DNA from: Bacteroidetes bacterium UBA4414 | Lineage (GTDB): Bacteria; Bacteroidota; Bacteroidia; Chitinophagales; Chitinophagaceae | Length of the DNA stretch: 64,000 nucleotides | Assembly (NCBI GenBank): GCA_002389765.1 | Contig: DGQM01000028.1 | Span: forward strand, 62,941 to 126,940 | Direction of reading: 5' to 3' | Shown: positions 34,461 through 42,424 of the stretch, in pieces | How the letters are laid out: each line of letters starts with the position of its first letter | Position numbering within the stretch: position 1 is the stretch's first letter | Program-made: the position numbers and the translations under genes | Notes under the pieces: generated by a model | The model's input: the letters and a program-made list of their open reading frames with translations, nothing else | The model's database searches: none | Told to the model about the DNA's origin: nothing

Positions 34461-35582
34461 ATGCGTTTTATCGTTACATCTACGGCACTGCTGAAAAACC
34501 TGCAACAAATAGGCGGTGTTATCAGTGCCAATACAGTATTATCCGTGTTAGAAGATTTCCTTTTTGAACTGAAAGGCAATACCCTTACGCTGACGGCTAC
34601 CGATCTGGAAACCATGATGCGTGTGCAGATGGATGTAAACGATGCGCAAGGCGATGGCCGCATCTGTATCCCTTCAAAAATACTGACAGACTACCTGAAA
34701 AATCTGCCCGAGCAGCCAATTACTTTCAACGTAAACCTGCAAGACCTTTCTATCGAAATGTCGAGCGATGTAGGTAAGTATAAAATAGGTGGTGAAAAAG
34801 CGGACGACTTCCCGAAAGAACCTGCACCGGGCGAAACTACAAGCTTCAATATGTCTTCTATTGCACTGATAGAAAGCATCAACAATACACTGTTTGCGGT
34901 AAGTAATGATACACTGCGCCCTGCCATGACGGGTGTGTATTTTGAACTCAGTAAAAACGGTATCACCTTCGTATCTACAGATGCGCACCGTCTGGTACAA
35001 TATGGCAAAACAGACATCTCTTGCCCTGTACAGGATGGTTTTGTAGTGCCTAAAAAACCACTGCAACAACTGAAAGCAACACTGTCTGCAGACGATACAC
35101 AACTGCAGGTATCATACAACAGCAGCCATTTGTTTGTTACCAGCAACAAGATGAGCATGAGCTGTCGTTTGATAGATGCAAAATTCCCTGATTACAAAGC
35201 AGTAATACCTAAAGACAACCCGTACAGGCTTACTATCAGCCGTACAGATTTTGTAAGTGCATTGCGCCGCGTTAGCATATTTGCCAACAAAACAACCAAT
35301 CAGGTTGTGTTGGAAATCAAAGGCAATTCGCTGGAGTTGAGTGCACAGGATATCGACTTCTCTTACGAAGGTAAGGAAACACTGAACTGCCAATATAGTG
35401 GTGAGGATATGAAGATAGCCTTCAATGCCAAACTGATGGTAGAGATGCTGAACAATATGACAGGTGCAGATGTACAGCTTGAACTGAGTACGCCTACACG
35501 TGCTGGTATCTTCCGCCCAATTGAAAAAGCAGATACGGAAGAAGTACTAATGCTGCTGATGCCACTGATGGTTGGTGTATAA
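34461..35582 (+). CDS. dnaN: DNA polymerase III sliding clamp
   Basis: A 373-residue beta clamp that tethers DNA polymerase III to DNA. Three clamp domains are recognisable: the first starts MRFIVTSTALLKNLQQIGGV, the second contains LRPAMTGVYFEL and VSTDAHRLVQYGK, and the third AKFPDYKAVIPKDNPYRL onward; the final residues EVLMLLMPLMVGV replace the common MPMRL end. dnaA and recF are not adjacent, as is usual in this phylum. A terminator follows. Confidence 0.97.
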   Translation: MRFIVTSTALLKNLQQIGGVISANTVLSVLEDFLFELKGNTLTLTATDLETMMRVQMDVNDAQGDGRICIPSKILTDYLKNLPEQPITFNVNLQDLSIEMSSDVGKYKIGGEKADDFPKEPAPGETTSFNMSSIALIESINNTLFAVSNDTLRPAMTGVYFELSKNGITFVSTDAHRLVQYGKTDISCPVQDGFVVPKKPLQQLKATLSADDTQLQVSYNSSHLFVTSNKMSMSCRLIDAKFPDYKAVIPKDNPYRLTISRTDFVSALRRVSIFANKTTNQVVLEIKGNSLELSAQDIDFSYEGKETLNCQYSGEDMKIAFNAKLMVEMLNNMTGADVQLELSTPTRAGIFRPIEKADTEEVLMLLMPLMVGV

Positions 35583-35584
35583 AA

Positions 35585-35610
35585 CTCCCAAACCTCCTGA
35601 AGGGGCTTAG
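35585..35610. repeat. Copy 1 of a CCCCT-AGGGG dispersed element
   Basis: Read on the minus strand, AAGCCCCTTCAGGAGGTTTGGGAG is closely similar to the sequence at 42402-42424. It directly follows the dnaN stop. Such elements with a CCCCT/AGGGG core are common at gene ends in Bacteroidota. Confidence 0.55.
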
Positions 35611-35620
35611 ATAATACTTT

Positions 35621-35664
35621 AAACAAAGAAGCGATTAGTTCATACTAATCGCTTCTTTGTTTTT
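35621..35664. terminator. Terminator after dnaN
   Basis: AAACAAAGAAGCGATTAG and CTAATCGCTTCTTTGTTT form an 18-bp stem around a 6-base loop with T-run; usable by both convergent genes. Confidence 0.9.
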
Positions 35665-35682
35665 ATGAAAATTAAATACTGT

Positions 35683-36456
35683 TTACAGCTTTACCGAAAA
35701 CCGTTCAAAATCTTCTCTATTGTAAGAAACACCTGTAAAATCTTTCTCAGACTTTGGTTTGATGCCCGTAATGCGTTGTACCAACAGTGCATATTTTTTG
35801 CTTTCAGAATCAGATAATGGTCTGTTATTTATCCAGCAAGCATTATTGTTGCAGCGAACGCTCACTTTGCATGGCTTGGTCGCATATTTATCTGCAGAGA
35901 TGGTATGTAGCAGCAAAGAATCGTTGGGGAATTTACCATCAAACATGCCGCTATATTTTATTGGGTCAAAGTAGAGAATGGTAGTAATGCCGCCGGGTTT
36001 GTATTTACAACGTTGTTCAGTTGTTTTTGGGGATATGGCTATGATGCTGTTCTTTATCACCACATCGTTATACACATTCACGTGGTCCGATTCAATTTTG
36101 AAAATCCTTTCACCTTGCGGAATATGCATGTTGTTCATCATTTCCTCTATATCTGCTACATATTGGGTATTGTAGCTTTTGGGGAAGTAACGATTATTTA
36201 GTGTCAGATCTCCATTATCATATTTCAGTTCAAATTGTTGGAAACCTTTATATTGATTTTCATTGATAAAACCGTCTAGGTAAATCTGTTCCAGTATAAA
36301 GCCCACATCATTGTGTTCTTTATCTTTTTCAATATGCCATAGTACAGCGCTTTCATTATCCAGATGCCTGTTTACTTTTTGGCAATAAGCATATTGCTGG
36401 CTATACATGGTATTACTTGTCAGCAATGCAGCTAAAATAAGGGTAGGTATTTTCAT
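35683..36456 (-). CDS. Secreted protein of unknown function
   Basis: A 257-residue protein with a signal peptide (MKIPTLILAALLTSNTMYSQ) and no recognisable domain. The mature part is mixed alpha/beta and polar; cysteines in QRCKYKPGG, KPCKVSVRCNNNACW suggest two disulfides. There is no lipobox, membrane helix or T9SS sorting domain. It is AT-rich compared with flanking housekeeping genes. It follows the NtrC-type regulator by 13 bases on the same strand and may be its cotranscribed partner. Confidence 0.6.
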   Translation of the reverse strand: MKIPTLILAALLTSNTMYSQQYAYCQKVNRHLDNESAVLWHIEKDKEHNDVGFILEQIYLDGFINENQYKGFQQFELKYDNGDLTLNNRYFPKSYNTQYVADIEEMMNNMHIPQGERIFKIESDHVNVYNDVVIKNSIIAISPKTTEQRCKYKPGGITTILYFDPIKYSGMFDGKFPNDSLLLHTISADKYATKPCKVSVRCNNNACWINNRPLSDSESKKYALLVQRITGIKPKSEKDFTGVSYNREDFERFSVKL

Positions 36457-36469
36457 TATTCAGTGGTGC

Positions 36470-37633
36470 TTATTTCAGTAGGATGTAAGTATCAATATCC
36501 TTTTTGGTAATTTTTTTGTCAGAGAGTATAATGAGCCTTTCAACAACATTGCGTAGCTCACGTATATTGCCTGTCCAGTTATATTTCTGCAGTGCATCAA
36601 TGGCTGCATCATCTATATCTTTTTCCGGTTGTTTATACTCTTCGCTGATGTCTTGCAGAAAATGTTTTATCAATGCAGGGATATCATCTTTACGGTCGTT
36701 CAGCGATGGTACGTGTATCAGTATCACACCCAAGCGGTGGTACAAGTCGAGCCTGAATTTTTTCTCTTCTACTTCCTGCATCAGGTCTTTGTTGGTAGCA
36801 GCTATCACGCGCACATCTACTTTTATCTCCTTATCGCCACCCACCCGTGTTATCTTACCTTCTTGCAGTGCACGTAATACTTTTGCTTGCGCGTCAAGGC
36901 TCATGTCGCCTATCTCATCCAAAAAGAGTGTACCACCACTTGCCTGTTCAAACTTGCCTATACGTTGTTTGATGGCAGACGTAAACGAGCCCTTTTCGTG
37001 TCCAAATAATTCGCTTTCTATCAGTTCAGATGGTATGGCAGCACAGTTCACTTCTACCAGTGGTCCGTTTGCGCGTGCACTCAGCTCATGTATTCTGCGC
37101 GCTACCATTTCTTTACCCACTCCGTTTTCGCCTGTTACCAATACACGCGCATCTGTAGGTGCTACTTTAGATATTGTATCTTTTATTTTCTGCATGCCCT
37201 CGCTCTCGCCAATCATCTCTGCACCGCGGCTGATGCGTTTGCGCAGTTGCTTGGTTTCTGCCACAAGGCTTTTCTTATCCATTGCATTGCGGATGGTTAT
37301 CAACAGGCGGTTCAGATCAGGGGGTTTAGATATGAAATCGTATGCGCCTTTTTTCACAGCCTCTACTGCGGTTTCTATATTGCCATGCCCCGATATCATA
37401 ATGAAAGGTATATCGGGCTTTTCTTCGCGTGCGGCTGTCAATACCTCCATACCATCCATTTTCGGCATTTTGATATCGCAGAGTATGCAGTCGTAATTAT
37501 TCTCTTTTATTTTTTTGATGCCTTCTGCACCATCTGCTGCTTCATCAATCGTGAAGCCTTCAAAGCCAAGTATATCCGTAAGGGTTCTGCGGATGGCTTT
37601 TTCGTCGTCTATTATCAGTATTGTTTGAGACAT
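36470..37633 (-). CDS. NtrC-family response regulator lacking a C-terminal HTH
   Basis: A 387-residue regulator. Residues 1-120 are a receiver domain (ILIIDDEKAI, phospho-Asp in ILCDIKMPKMDG). The AAA+ domain follows with Walker A GENGVGKE, the sigma-54 contact loop reading GSFTSA instead of GAFTGA, Walker B GTLFLDEIGD and the arginine region FRLDLYHRLG. The protein stops about 20 residues after the AAA lid, so the Fis-type DNA-binding helix-turn-helix is missing. It may activate from solution or act on another partner. It starts 1 base after the MORN-repeat gene. No kinase is adjacent; the NtrY-like gene at 51169 is a distant candidate partner. Confidence 0.87.
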   Translation of the reverse strand: MSQTILIIDDEKAIRRTLTDILGFEGFTIDEAADGAEGIKKIKENNYDCILCDIKMPKMDGMEVLTAAREEKPDIPFIMISGHGNIETAVEAVKKGAYDFISKPPDLNRLLITIRNAMDKKSLVAETKQLRKRISRGAEMIGESEGMQKIKDTISKVAPTDARVLVTGENGVGKEMVARRIHELSARANGPLVEVNCAAIPSELIESELFGHEKGSFTSAIKQRIGKFEQASGGTLFLDEIGDMSLDAQAKVLRALQEGKITRVGGDKEIKVDVRVIAATNKDLMQEVEEKKFRLDLYHRLGVILIHVPSLNDRKDDIPALIKHFLQDISEEYKQPEKDIDDAAIDALQKYNWTGNIRELRNVVERLIILSDKKITKKDIDTYILLK

Positions 37634-37634
37634 A

Positions 37635-38396
37635 TTATTTTACTTCTTCGCCGTTTTTATACTTAACGGTGGTTACTTTTCCGTTTTCATCATACAATTT
37701 CCATGCCCCGTCTTTCTCGTTATCTACATATTTTCCTTCTGCTTTCATTTCATCGCCATCATAAAACTCTCTCCACACACCTGTTTTCTTTCCTTTCTTG
37801 AATTTTCCCATCTCGCTCACTTTGCCACTTCTGTAGTATGCAATAGACTCACCATCTATTTCATCGTCAGCATATTCGTATTCTACAGCCTTGCCGCCTT
37901 CCTGATAGTACCACGTAGCTTTACCTTCTCTTTTGCCATCCACAAACATGCCTTCTTCTTCTTTCATGCCGGTTTTGTACCATTTTGTGTACTTGCCGTG
38001 CTTTTTACCTTCAGAATAGTATGTTTCTTCGCATATTGGCCCACGTATATGGTAGGTACGGCGAGGGCCTTCCAGTTTGCCTTCTTTGTAGTTTTCAATA
38101 AAGTCCATCTGTCCATCACCTGTCATACCTGTAGTAGTACCATCTTTCAGCCCGTTAACATAGCTTGAAATGGTACGTGGGAAACCACTGTCCCAAAATA
38201 AAATCCATATCCCTTCTATTTTGCCATTATGCACATGCCCTTCCTGCATCACGGTTTTTCCATCTTTTATTTGTAGAAATTCCCACCCGTTTTTGTCTTT
38301 GCGGCGCAGCGTGTCGTAGCCTTGCGCAGATGCTTCGTTAATACTGCAAATGAACAGGCCTGATAATAACAGCCCGAAAATTGTCTTCTTATTCAT
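37635..38396 (-). CDS. Secreted MORN-repeat (YwqK-like) protein
   Basis: The ATG at 38396 gives MNKKTIFGLLLSGLFICSIN, a signal peptide; a TTG two codons earlier is less likely. The mature 230 residues consist almost entirely of MORN-type repeats, for example GKRDGKATWYYQEG-like units (DGKREGKATWYYQEGGKAVE) and KKTGVWREFYDGDE. Such proteins are often labelled YwqK-family antitoxins, but with a signal peptide and no toxin next to it an antitoxin role is unlikely; an envelope-associated scaffold is more plausible. It heads an operon with the NtrC-type regulator. Confidence 0.82.
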   Translation of the reverse strand: MNKKTIFGLLLSGLFICSINEASAQGYDTLRRKDKNGWEFLQIKDGKTVMQEGHVHNGKIEGIWILFWDSGFPRTISSYVNGLKDGTTTGMTGDGQMDFIENYKEGKLEGPRRTYHIRGPICEETYYSEGKKHGKYTKWYKTGMKEEEGMFVDGKREGKATWYYQEGGKAVEYEYADDEIDGESIAYYRSGKVSEMGKFKKGKKTGVWREFYDGDEMKAEGKYVDNEKDGAWKLYDENGKVTTVKYKNGEEVK

Positions 38397-38485
38397 AATC
38401 AATAGCCAAATTAATATATTAATTGTATTCCTTTTCGGCTATTAAGACAGTATTAACGTTATCAATAGTTGTATAAAGGGGCATA

Positions 38486-38538
38486 TTTGTTTGTGAGGAT
38501 AAAATAGGTGTACATTTGTAAAATAAATGTACGTACAT
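38486..38538 (+). promoter_or_regulatory. Promoter and operator palindromes of the pirin operon
   Basis: TTTG at 38486-38489 (another at 38490-38493) and TACATTTG at 38511-38518 form a consensus promoter with spacers of 21 or 17 bases. GTACATTT-N7-AAATGTAC (38510-38532) covers the -7 element, and ATGTACGTACAT (38527-38538) overlaps the predicted start of transcription. This placement fits a repressor operator. Confidence 0.65.
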
Positions 38539-38571
38539 ACATTTTCACAAACACAGTAAAAAGGAGATAAT

Positions 38572-39291
38572 ATGACAAATACAGTTTTTCATCCGGCAAA
38601 CGAAAGAGGCCATGCAGATCATGGCTGGCTCAATGCTCACCATTCATTTAGTTTCGCAGGTTACCACGACCCGAGCAAAATCCACTTTGGTGCCCTACGC
38701 GTACTGAACGACGACATCGTGTCTGAAGGCATGGGCTTTGGCAAACACCCGCACGATAATATGGAAATCATCACCGTGGTATTGGATGGTGCGCTGGAGC
38801 ATAAAGACAGTATGGGACACACACAGGCTATATTGCCGAATGAAGTGCAGGTAATGAGTGCAGGTACGGGCGTATTCCATAGCGAGTACAACCACAATCG
38901 TGATAAAAAAGTAAACCTGCTGCAACTCTGGATATTCCCCAACAAAAGGAATGTAGAACCACGTTACGACCAAAAGCTGTTTGCACCTGAAGAGCGTATT
39001 AATAACCTGCAATATTTGGTATCGCCAATAGAAGGTAACGACGAAGGTTTGAAAATACATCAGGATGCATGGATATACCGTACCACCCTGCATGCTGGTA
39101 AAAGCCTTGAACACAAACTGCACAGCGACAAGCATGGTGTATATGTGTTTAATATAACAGGTAGTGTGAATGCAAACGGGCAATTACTCAATCGCCGCGA
39201 TGCTGTTGGATTGAGCGCAACAGATACGCTTACACTCGCTGCAGAAGCAGATAGCGATGTACTGGTGATAGAAGTACCAATGTACAATTAA
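38572..39291 (+). CDS. Pirin family protein
   Basis: A 239-residue bicupin of the pirin/YhaK branch. The metal-binding histidines are in FGKHPHDNMEIITVVLDG and GTGVFHSEYNHN; FAGYHDPSKIHFGALRVLND is the N-terminal family signature. Some members oxidise quercetin, others act as redox-sensitive regulators. A rare strong Shine-Dalgarno (AAGGAG) lies 8 bases upstream, and the promoter carries overlapping palindromes, so the gene is probably inducible and well translated. DUF1003, YjdI-CDGSH and Nudix genes follow on the same strand. Confidence 0.93.
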   Translation: MTNTVFHPANERGHADHGWLNAHHSFSFAGYHDPSKIHFGALRVLNDDIVSEGMGFGKHPHDNMEIITVVLDGALEHKDSMGHTQAILPNEVQVMSAGTGVFHSEYNHNRDKKVNLLQLWIFPNKRNVEPRYDQKLFAPEERINNLQYLVSPIEGNDEGLKIHQDAWIYRTTLHAGKSLEHKLHSDKHGVYVFNITGSVNANGQLLNRRDAVGLSATDTLTLAAEADSDVLVIEVPMYN

Positions 39292-39330
39292 TTCATACAG
39301 CCAAACAGGGCTTTGTTGTATATTTAATAT

Positions 39331-40053
39331 ATGGAACGAACCTGCAGCATTACCGGTGCTATTGTTACAGATAAAGATGGAGTGATGTGGATGCAACTGC
39401 GCCCTACATTGCAAGACTTTGTAAAGACAATACACGATGGTATTGATGCAGGTTCGTTCATTTCTTACGATGCACTGAATGAGATTCTGCACGCTTATGT
39501 AGCCAGCCTTACGGCTGAAGAAACAAAAGCACATGATGTGCTGATGCACGATGTAAGCAAGCAGTATGAACTGGATGAAACACTGCAACCAATCAACCCG
39601 AAGACAGCAGAGGATAAGCAACTTAGTTTTGGTGAACGACTGTCTGATAAGATTGCAGACTTTGGTGGTAGCTGGAAATTCATCATCATATTCATGTCTA
39701 TACTTGTGGCATGGATGATTCTCAATTCCCTGTTTTTGATGAATAAGGGTTTTGATCCTTATCCATACATATTGCTCAACCTGATGCTATCATGTGTGGC
39801 GGCACTACAGGCACCCGTAATTATGATGAGCCAGAACCGACAGGAAGATAAAGACCGCGAACGTGCAGAATATGATTTTAAAGTGAACCTGAAAGCAGAA
39901 ACAGAAATACGCCTGCTGCACAAAAAACTGGATCACCTGTTGCTGCATCAGCACCGCAATATGATAGAATTGTTCCAACTACATCTGGACCTGACTGAAC
40001 AGGTGCAGCAAAGAATAGACACCCTTAAAAAAGAAGACAATGAGCGATCATAA
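39331..40053 (+). CDS. DUF1003 membrane protein
   Basis: A 240-residue protein. After a soluble N-terminal 110 residues come two membrane helices (FIIIFMSILVAWMILNSLFL and PYILLNLMLSCVAALQAPVI) joined by the short loop GFDPYP, and a basic cytoplasmic coiled coil beginning QNRQEDKDRERAEYDFKVN. This central block is diagnostic of DUF1003. The function is unknown; location in the inner membrane is expected. Its last 14 bases overlap the YjdI-CDGSH start. Confidence 0.9.
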   Translation: MERTCSITGAIVTDKDGVMWMQLRPTLQDFVKTIHDGIDAGSFISYDALNEILHAYVASLTAEETKAHDVLMHDVSKQYELDETLQPINPKTAEDKQLSFGERLSDKIADFGGSWKFIIIFMSILVAWMILNSLFLMNKGFDPYPYILLNLMLSCVAALQAPVIMMSQNRQEDKDRERAEYDFKVNLKAETEIRLLHKKLDHLLLHQHRNMIELFQLHLDLTEQVQQRIDTLKKEDNERS

Positions 40054-40483
40054 AGACATTACAAAGCACTATACCAACGGAGAGATAACCATTACATGGA
40101 AGCCCAACCAATGCATACATAGCAAACTATGCTGGACGGGTTTGGCAGAAGTTTTCAACCCGCGCGAACGCCCTTGGATAAAAATGGATGCTGCAACTAC
40201 TGCCAGCATTATGGAGCAGGTAGATAAATGTCCATCTGGCGCGCTCAGTTATTTTCGTAATAAAGATAAAGTTGAAAATAAAGCACCACAGGTGGATGTT
40301 GATACGATAGTAGAAGTAGCGGCTAACGGCCCGCTTTTGGTATATGGCAACATCACCATCAAAAATAAAAATGGTGAAGAGGTAAAGAAAAATAAAGTAA
40401 CAGCATTGTGTCGCTGCGGTGCATCCGGCAATAAACCATATTGCGATGGTACACACGTGAAAATAGGATTTAAAGACGAGTAG
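40040..40483 (+). CDS. YjdI-type [4Fe-4S] domain fused to CDGSH iron-sulfur domain
   Basis: A 147-residue protein with two iron-sulfur modules. The N-terminal 70 residues (CIHSKLCWTGL and VDKCPSGALSYF) are the divergent mono-cluster ferredoxin-like domain seen in YjdI. The C-terminal half ends in CRCGASGNKPYCDGTHVKIG, the C-x-C...C-D-G-x-H ligand set of CDGSH domains that hold redox-active [2Fe-2S] clusters with one His ligand. An electron-transfer or redox-sensing role is inferred. It overlaps the DUF1003 gene and sits in an operon with pirin and Nudix genes, which suggests a stress response. Confidence 0.9.
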   Translation: MSDHKDITKHYTNGEITITWKPNQCIHSKLCWTGLAEVFNPRERPWIKMDAATTASIMEQVDKCPSGALSYFRNKDKVENKAPQVDVDTIVEVAANGPLLVYGNITIKNKNGEEVKKNKVTALCRCGASGNKPYCDGTHVKIGFKDE

Positions 40484-40487
40484 AATT

Positions 40488-41120
40488 TTGAACATTACAG
40501 ATACAATTGAAAGATTGAAACTGCGCCTGCAACAACCACTTCCAGGTATTGCAGCGCAAAACAATATGGCATCGCGCGTGCGCGAGTTGCCGAGTGTAAT
40601 ACCCGATACTGCCAAACAAAGTGCAGTACTGGCTTTACTGTTCCCTAAAAACGATGCACTGAATCTGCTACTGATAAAACGTGTAACGGATGGCAAACCA
40701 CATAGCGGGCAAATCAGTTTCCCCGGGGGTCGTAAAGACCCTACGGATACAGACCTCTCCTTCACAGCCCTGCGCGAAACGCAGGAAGAAGTAGGCATCC
40801 ATCCCGGTAATATAGAATTGCTTGGCGGGCTCACATCGCTCTATATACCTGTCAGTTATTCAAACGTATTTCCGTTTCTGGGCTATACTACAGAGCCGCA
40901 GCAATATATACTTAGCCCGAATGAAGTGCAGTACACATTAGAAGTGCCACTGCACGATTTCTTTGCACCCGAAAGAAAAATTGTAACACACATCACTCCA
41001 GAAGCCTTTCCCGACATCACGCTAAAAGCACCTGCCTATCACTGGAACGATAACCACATAATATGGGGTGCCACCGCCATGATGATAGCCGAACTGGAAG
41101 CAGTGATGGGAGAGTTATAG
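40488..41120 (+). CDS. NUDIX hydrolase, CoA pyrophosphatase-like
   Basis: A 210-residue Nudix enzyme. The motif reads FPGGRKDPTDTDLSFTALRE followed by TQEEVGI; the preceding HSGQISFPGG and the DPTDTDL insertion resemble NudL-type CoA pyrophosphatases that split CoA into adenosine 3',5'-bisphosphate and phosphopantetheine. The best start is a TTG at 40488, 5 bases after the CDGSH stop; the first ATG is 26 residues later and would cut into conserved sequence. It overlaps the convergent unknown gene by 6 bases and ends the pirin operon. Confidence 0.87.
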   Translation: MNITDTIERLKLRLQQPLPGIAAQNNMASRVRELPSVIPDTAKQSAVLALLFPKNDALNLLLIKRVTDGKPHSGQISFPGGRKDPTDTDLSFTALRETQEEVGIHPGNIELLGGLTSLYIPVSYSNVFPFLGYTTEPQQYILSPNEVQYTLEVPLHDFFAPERKIVTHITPEAFPDITLKAPAYHWNDNHIIWGATAMMIAELEAVMGEL

Positions 41121-42323
41121 CTTCTTATTGAAAGCAAGAAAGAGATTCAACACCACAATAAAAGCAACTAAGACAAGTGCGTAGTATTTGCGCATATCTG
41201 ATACGTCTCGTATTGGTTTAATCTTTTTCAAAAGATGACTATTAGCTAATACTCTCTGTATTCTAATATTAATCCCTTCACTAAATGAACTGCTATCTAT
41301 TACCACAGTATTATCTGAGTACTTAAAAATTACTTTGTATTTACCGTAGTCTGCAAGCAGTTCAAAAATGGCAGAGTCACCTTTGGTAGTAAATAAGTTG
41401 CTTATCCCTTTATATGATGATATTGAATACAAGCTATCAACGTATTTAAAAAGGAAAGGACCATTGACGTTACCAGTAACACTGTTGATATGATAAAACG
41501 AATCAACAGTTGTAAACACAAAGTGATTATTACGTTTTTCATCGTCTATCATTCTGTACATCCTATTATTTGAAAATAAAACCTTGTTTGTATCACTATC
41601 TAGTTTTTTGCTATGTCGTTTGTAGAAATAGTATTTATCGTTTTGATAGTAGTAGCTCAATCTTGGTAGTTCAGGAGTATAATATTCAACGTCAAGGTAT
41701 TTTCTGCTTAATATTTTTGTAACTGAACTATCAATATTTTGAGTCAATCTATTTATATCGTTTTGAGGGATAGAGTGTATAAAATCAAAATTGCCAAATA
41801 GGGAAGTATAAGTGAAGTCATAATAACTTCTTATTTCTTTGTAGAAAGTGCTACCAGTTTTTGCTAAAACGGGCAACTGATTTTTCAGTATTCCGTTATT
41901 ATTTAAAGCGTATAAAAGTAGACTAAGGCACTCCTTTATATCAATAAGATTGGTATTTATGTTGAGAGTGATAGCATCTTCATTATGATAATATCCTTTC
42001 CCATTATTATCATGAATAAACAAATGATTATCCACACCTAAAAAATATTTAGGCTTAATAGAAAAGATACAATTACCAATGTAGCTGTTATACATTTCTA
42101 CGTTTATCCTTAGATATTTATTACAATGATTATTACTATTATACTCCCGTAGTACTTCATTTAAAACAAGAATTTTGGAAAGGTCGCCACCGCTAAGATG
42201 TGCGTATGGTGATGCACAAAAGACGGTATTGTCTAATGCGAATATTGTATAATAGTCGACAGATGCTTTTGTTTTAAGTGCAAACAACAAGCACAACCAT
42301 AATATGCTCAGTCTCTTCAGCAT
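41115..42323 (-). CDS. Unknown exported protein with C-terminal membrane anchor
   Basis: A 402-residue protein with a signal peptide (MLKRLSILWLCLLFALKTKA) and a C-terminal helix (YYALVLVAFIVVLNLFLAF) ending in NKKL, so the bulk should face the periplasm. It is rich in Asn, Tyr, Ser and Lys, strongly AT-rich, and matches no family I recognise. The ATG is directly preceded by the T-run of the upstream MMPL terminator, which leaves no room for a normal leader. Acquisition or fast evolution is likely. Confidence 0.6.
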   Translation of the reverse strand: MLKRLSILWLCLLFALKTKASVDYYTIFALDNTVFCASPYAHLSGGDLSKILVLNEVLREYNSNNHCNKYLRINVEMYNSYIGNCIFSIKPKYFLGVDNHLFIHDNNGKGYYHNEDAITLNINTNLIDIKECLSLLLYALNNNGILKNQLPVLAKTGSTFYKEIRSYYDFTYTSLFGNFDFIHSIPQNDINRLTQNIDSSVTKILSRKYLDVEYYTPELPRLSYYYQNDKYYFYKRHSKKLDSDTNKVLFSNNRMYRMIDDEKRNNHFVFTTVDSFYHINSVTGNVNGPFLFKYVDSLYSISSYKGISNLFTTKGDSAIFELLADYGKYKVIFKYSDNTVVIDSSSFSEGINIRIQRVLANSHLLKKIKPIRDVSDMRKYYALVLVAFIVVLNLFLAFNKKL

Positions 42324-42326
42324 AAA

Positions 42327-42352
42327 AAAAGCTGCATATACATGCAGCTTAA
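42327..42352 (-). terminator. Terminator of the MMPL gene
   Basis: On the minus strand AAGCTGCAT and ATGCAGCTT form a 9-bp stem followed by seven T that run into the ATG at 42323. Confidence 0.85.
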
Positions 42353-42401
42353 TAAATATAACGAAAAGGTTTAAAATCTATTGTACTTCCCTATCAGAAA
42401 G

Positions 42402-42424
42402 CCCCTTTAGGGGTTTGGGGTTTC
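42402..42424. repeat. Copy 2 of the CCCCT-AGGGG dispersed element, overlapping a CDS end
   Basis: AAAGCCCCTTTAGGGGTTTG at 42402 resembles the reverse complement of 35585-35610. Here it supplies the stop codon and last residues (TPNP) of the MMPL protein. Confidence 0.55.

Noticed and set aside
37635..38396. Toxin-antitoxin module, because MORN-repeat proteins are often labelled YwqK antitoxins
   Set aside because: The protein has a signal peptide and no toxin-like gene is adjacent; neighbours are a response regulator and a secreted protein.
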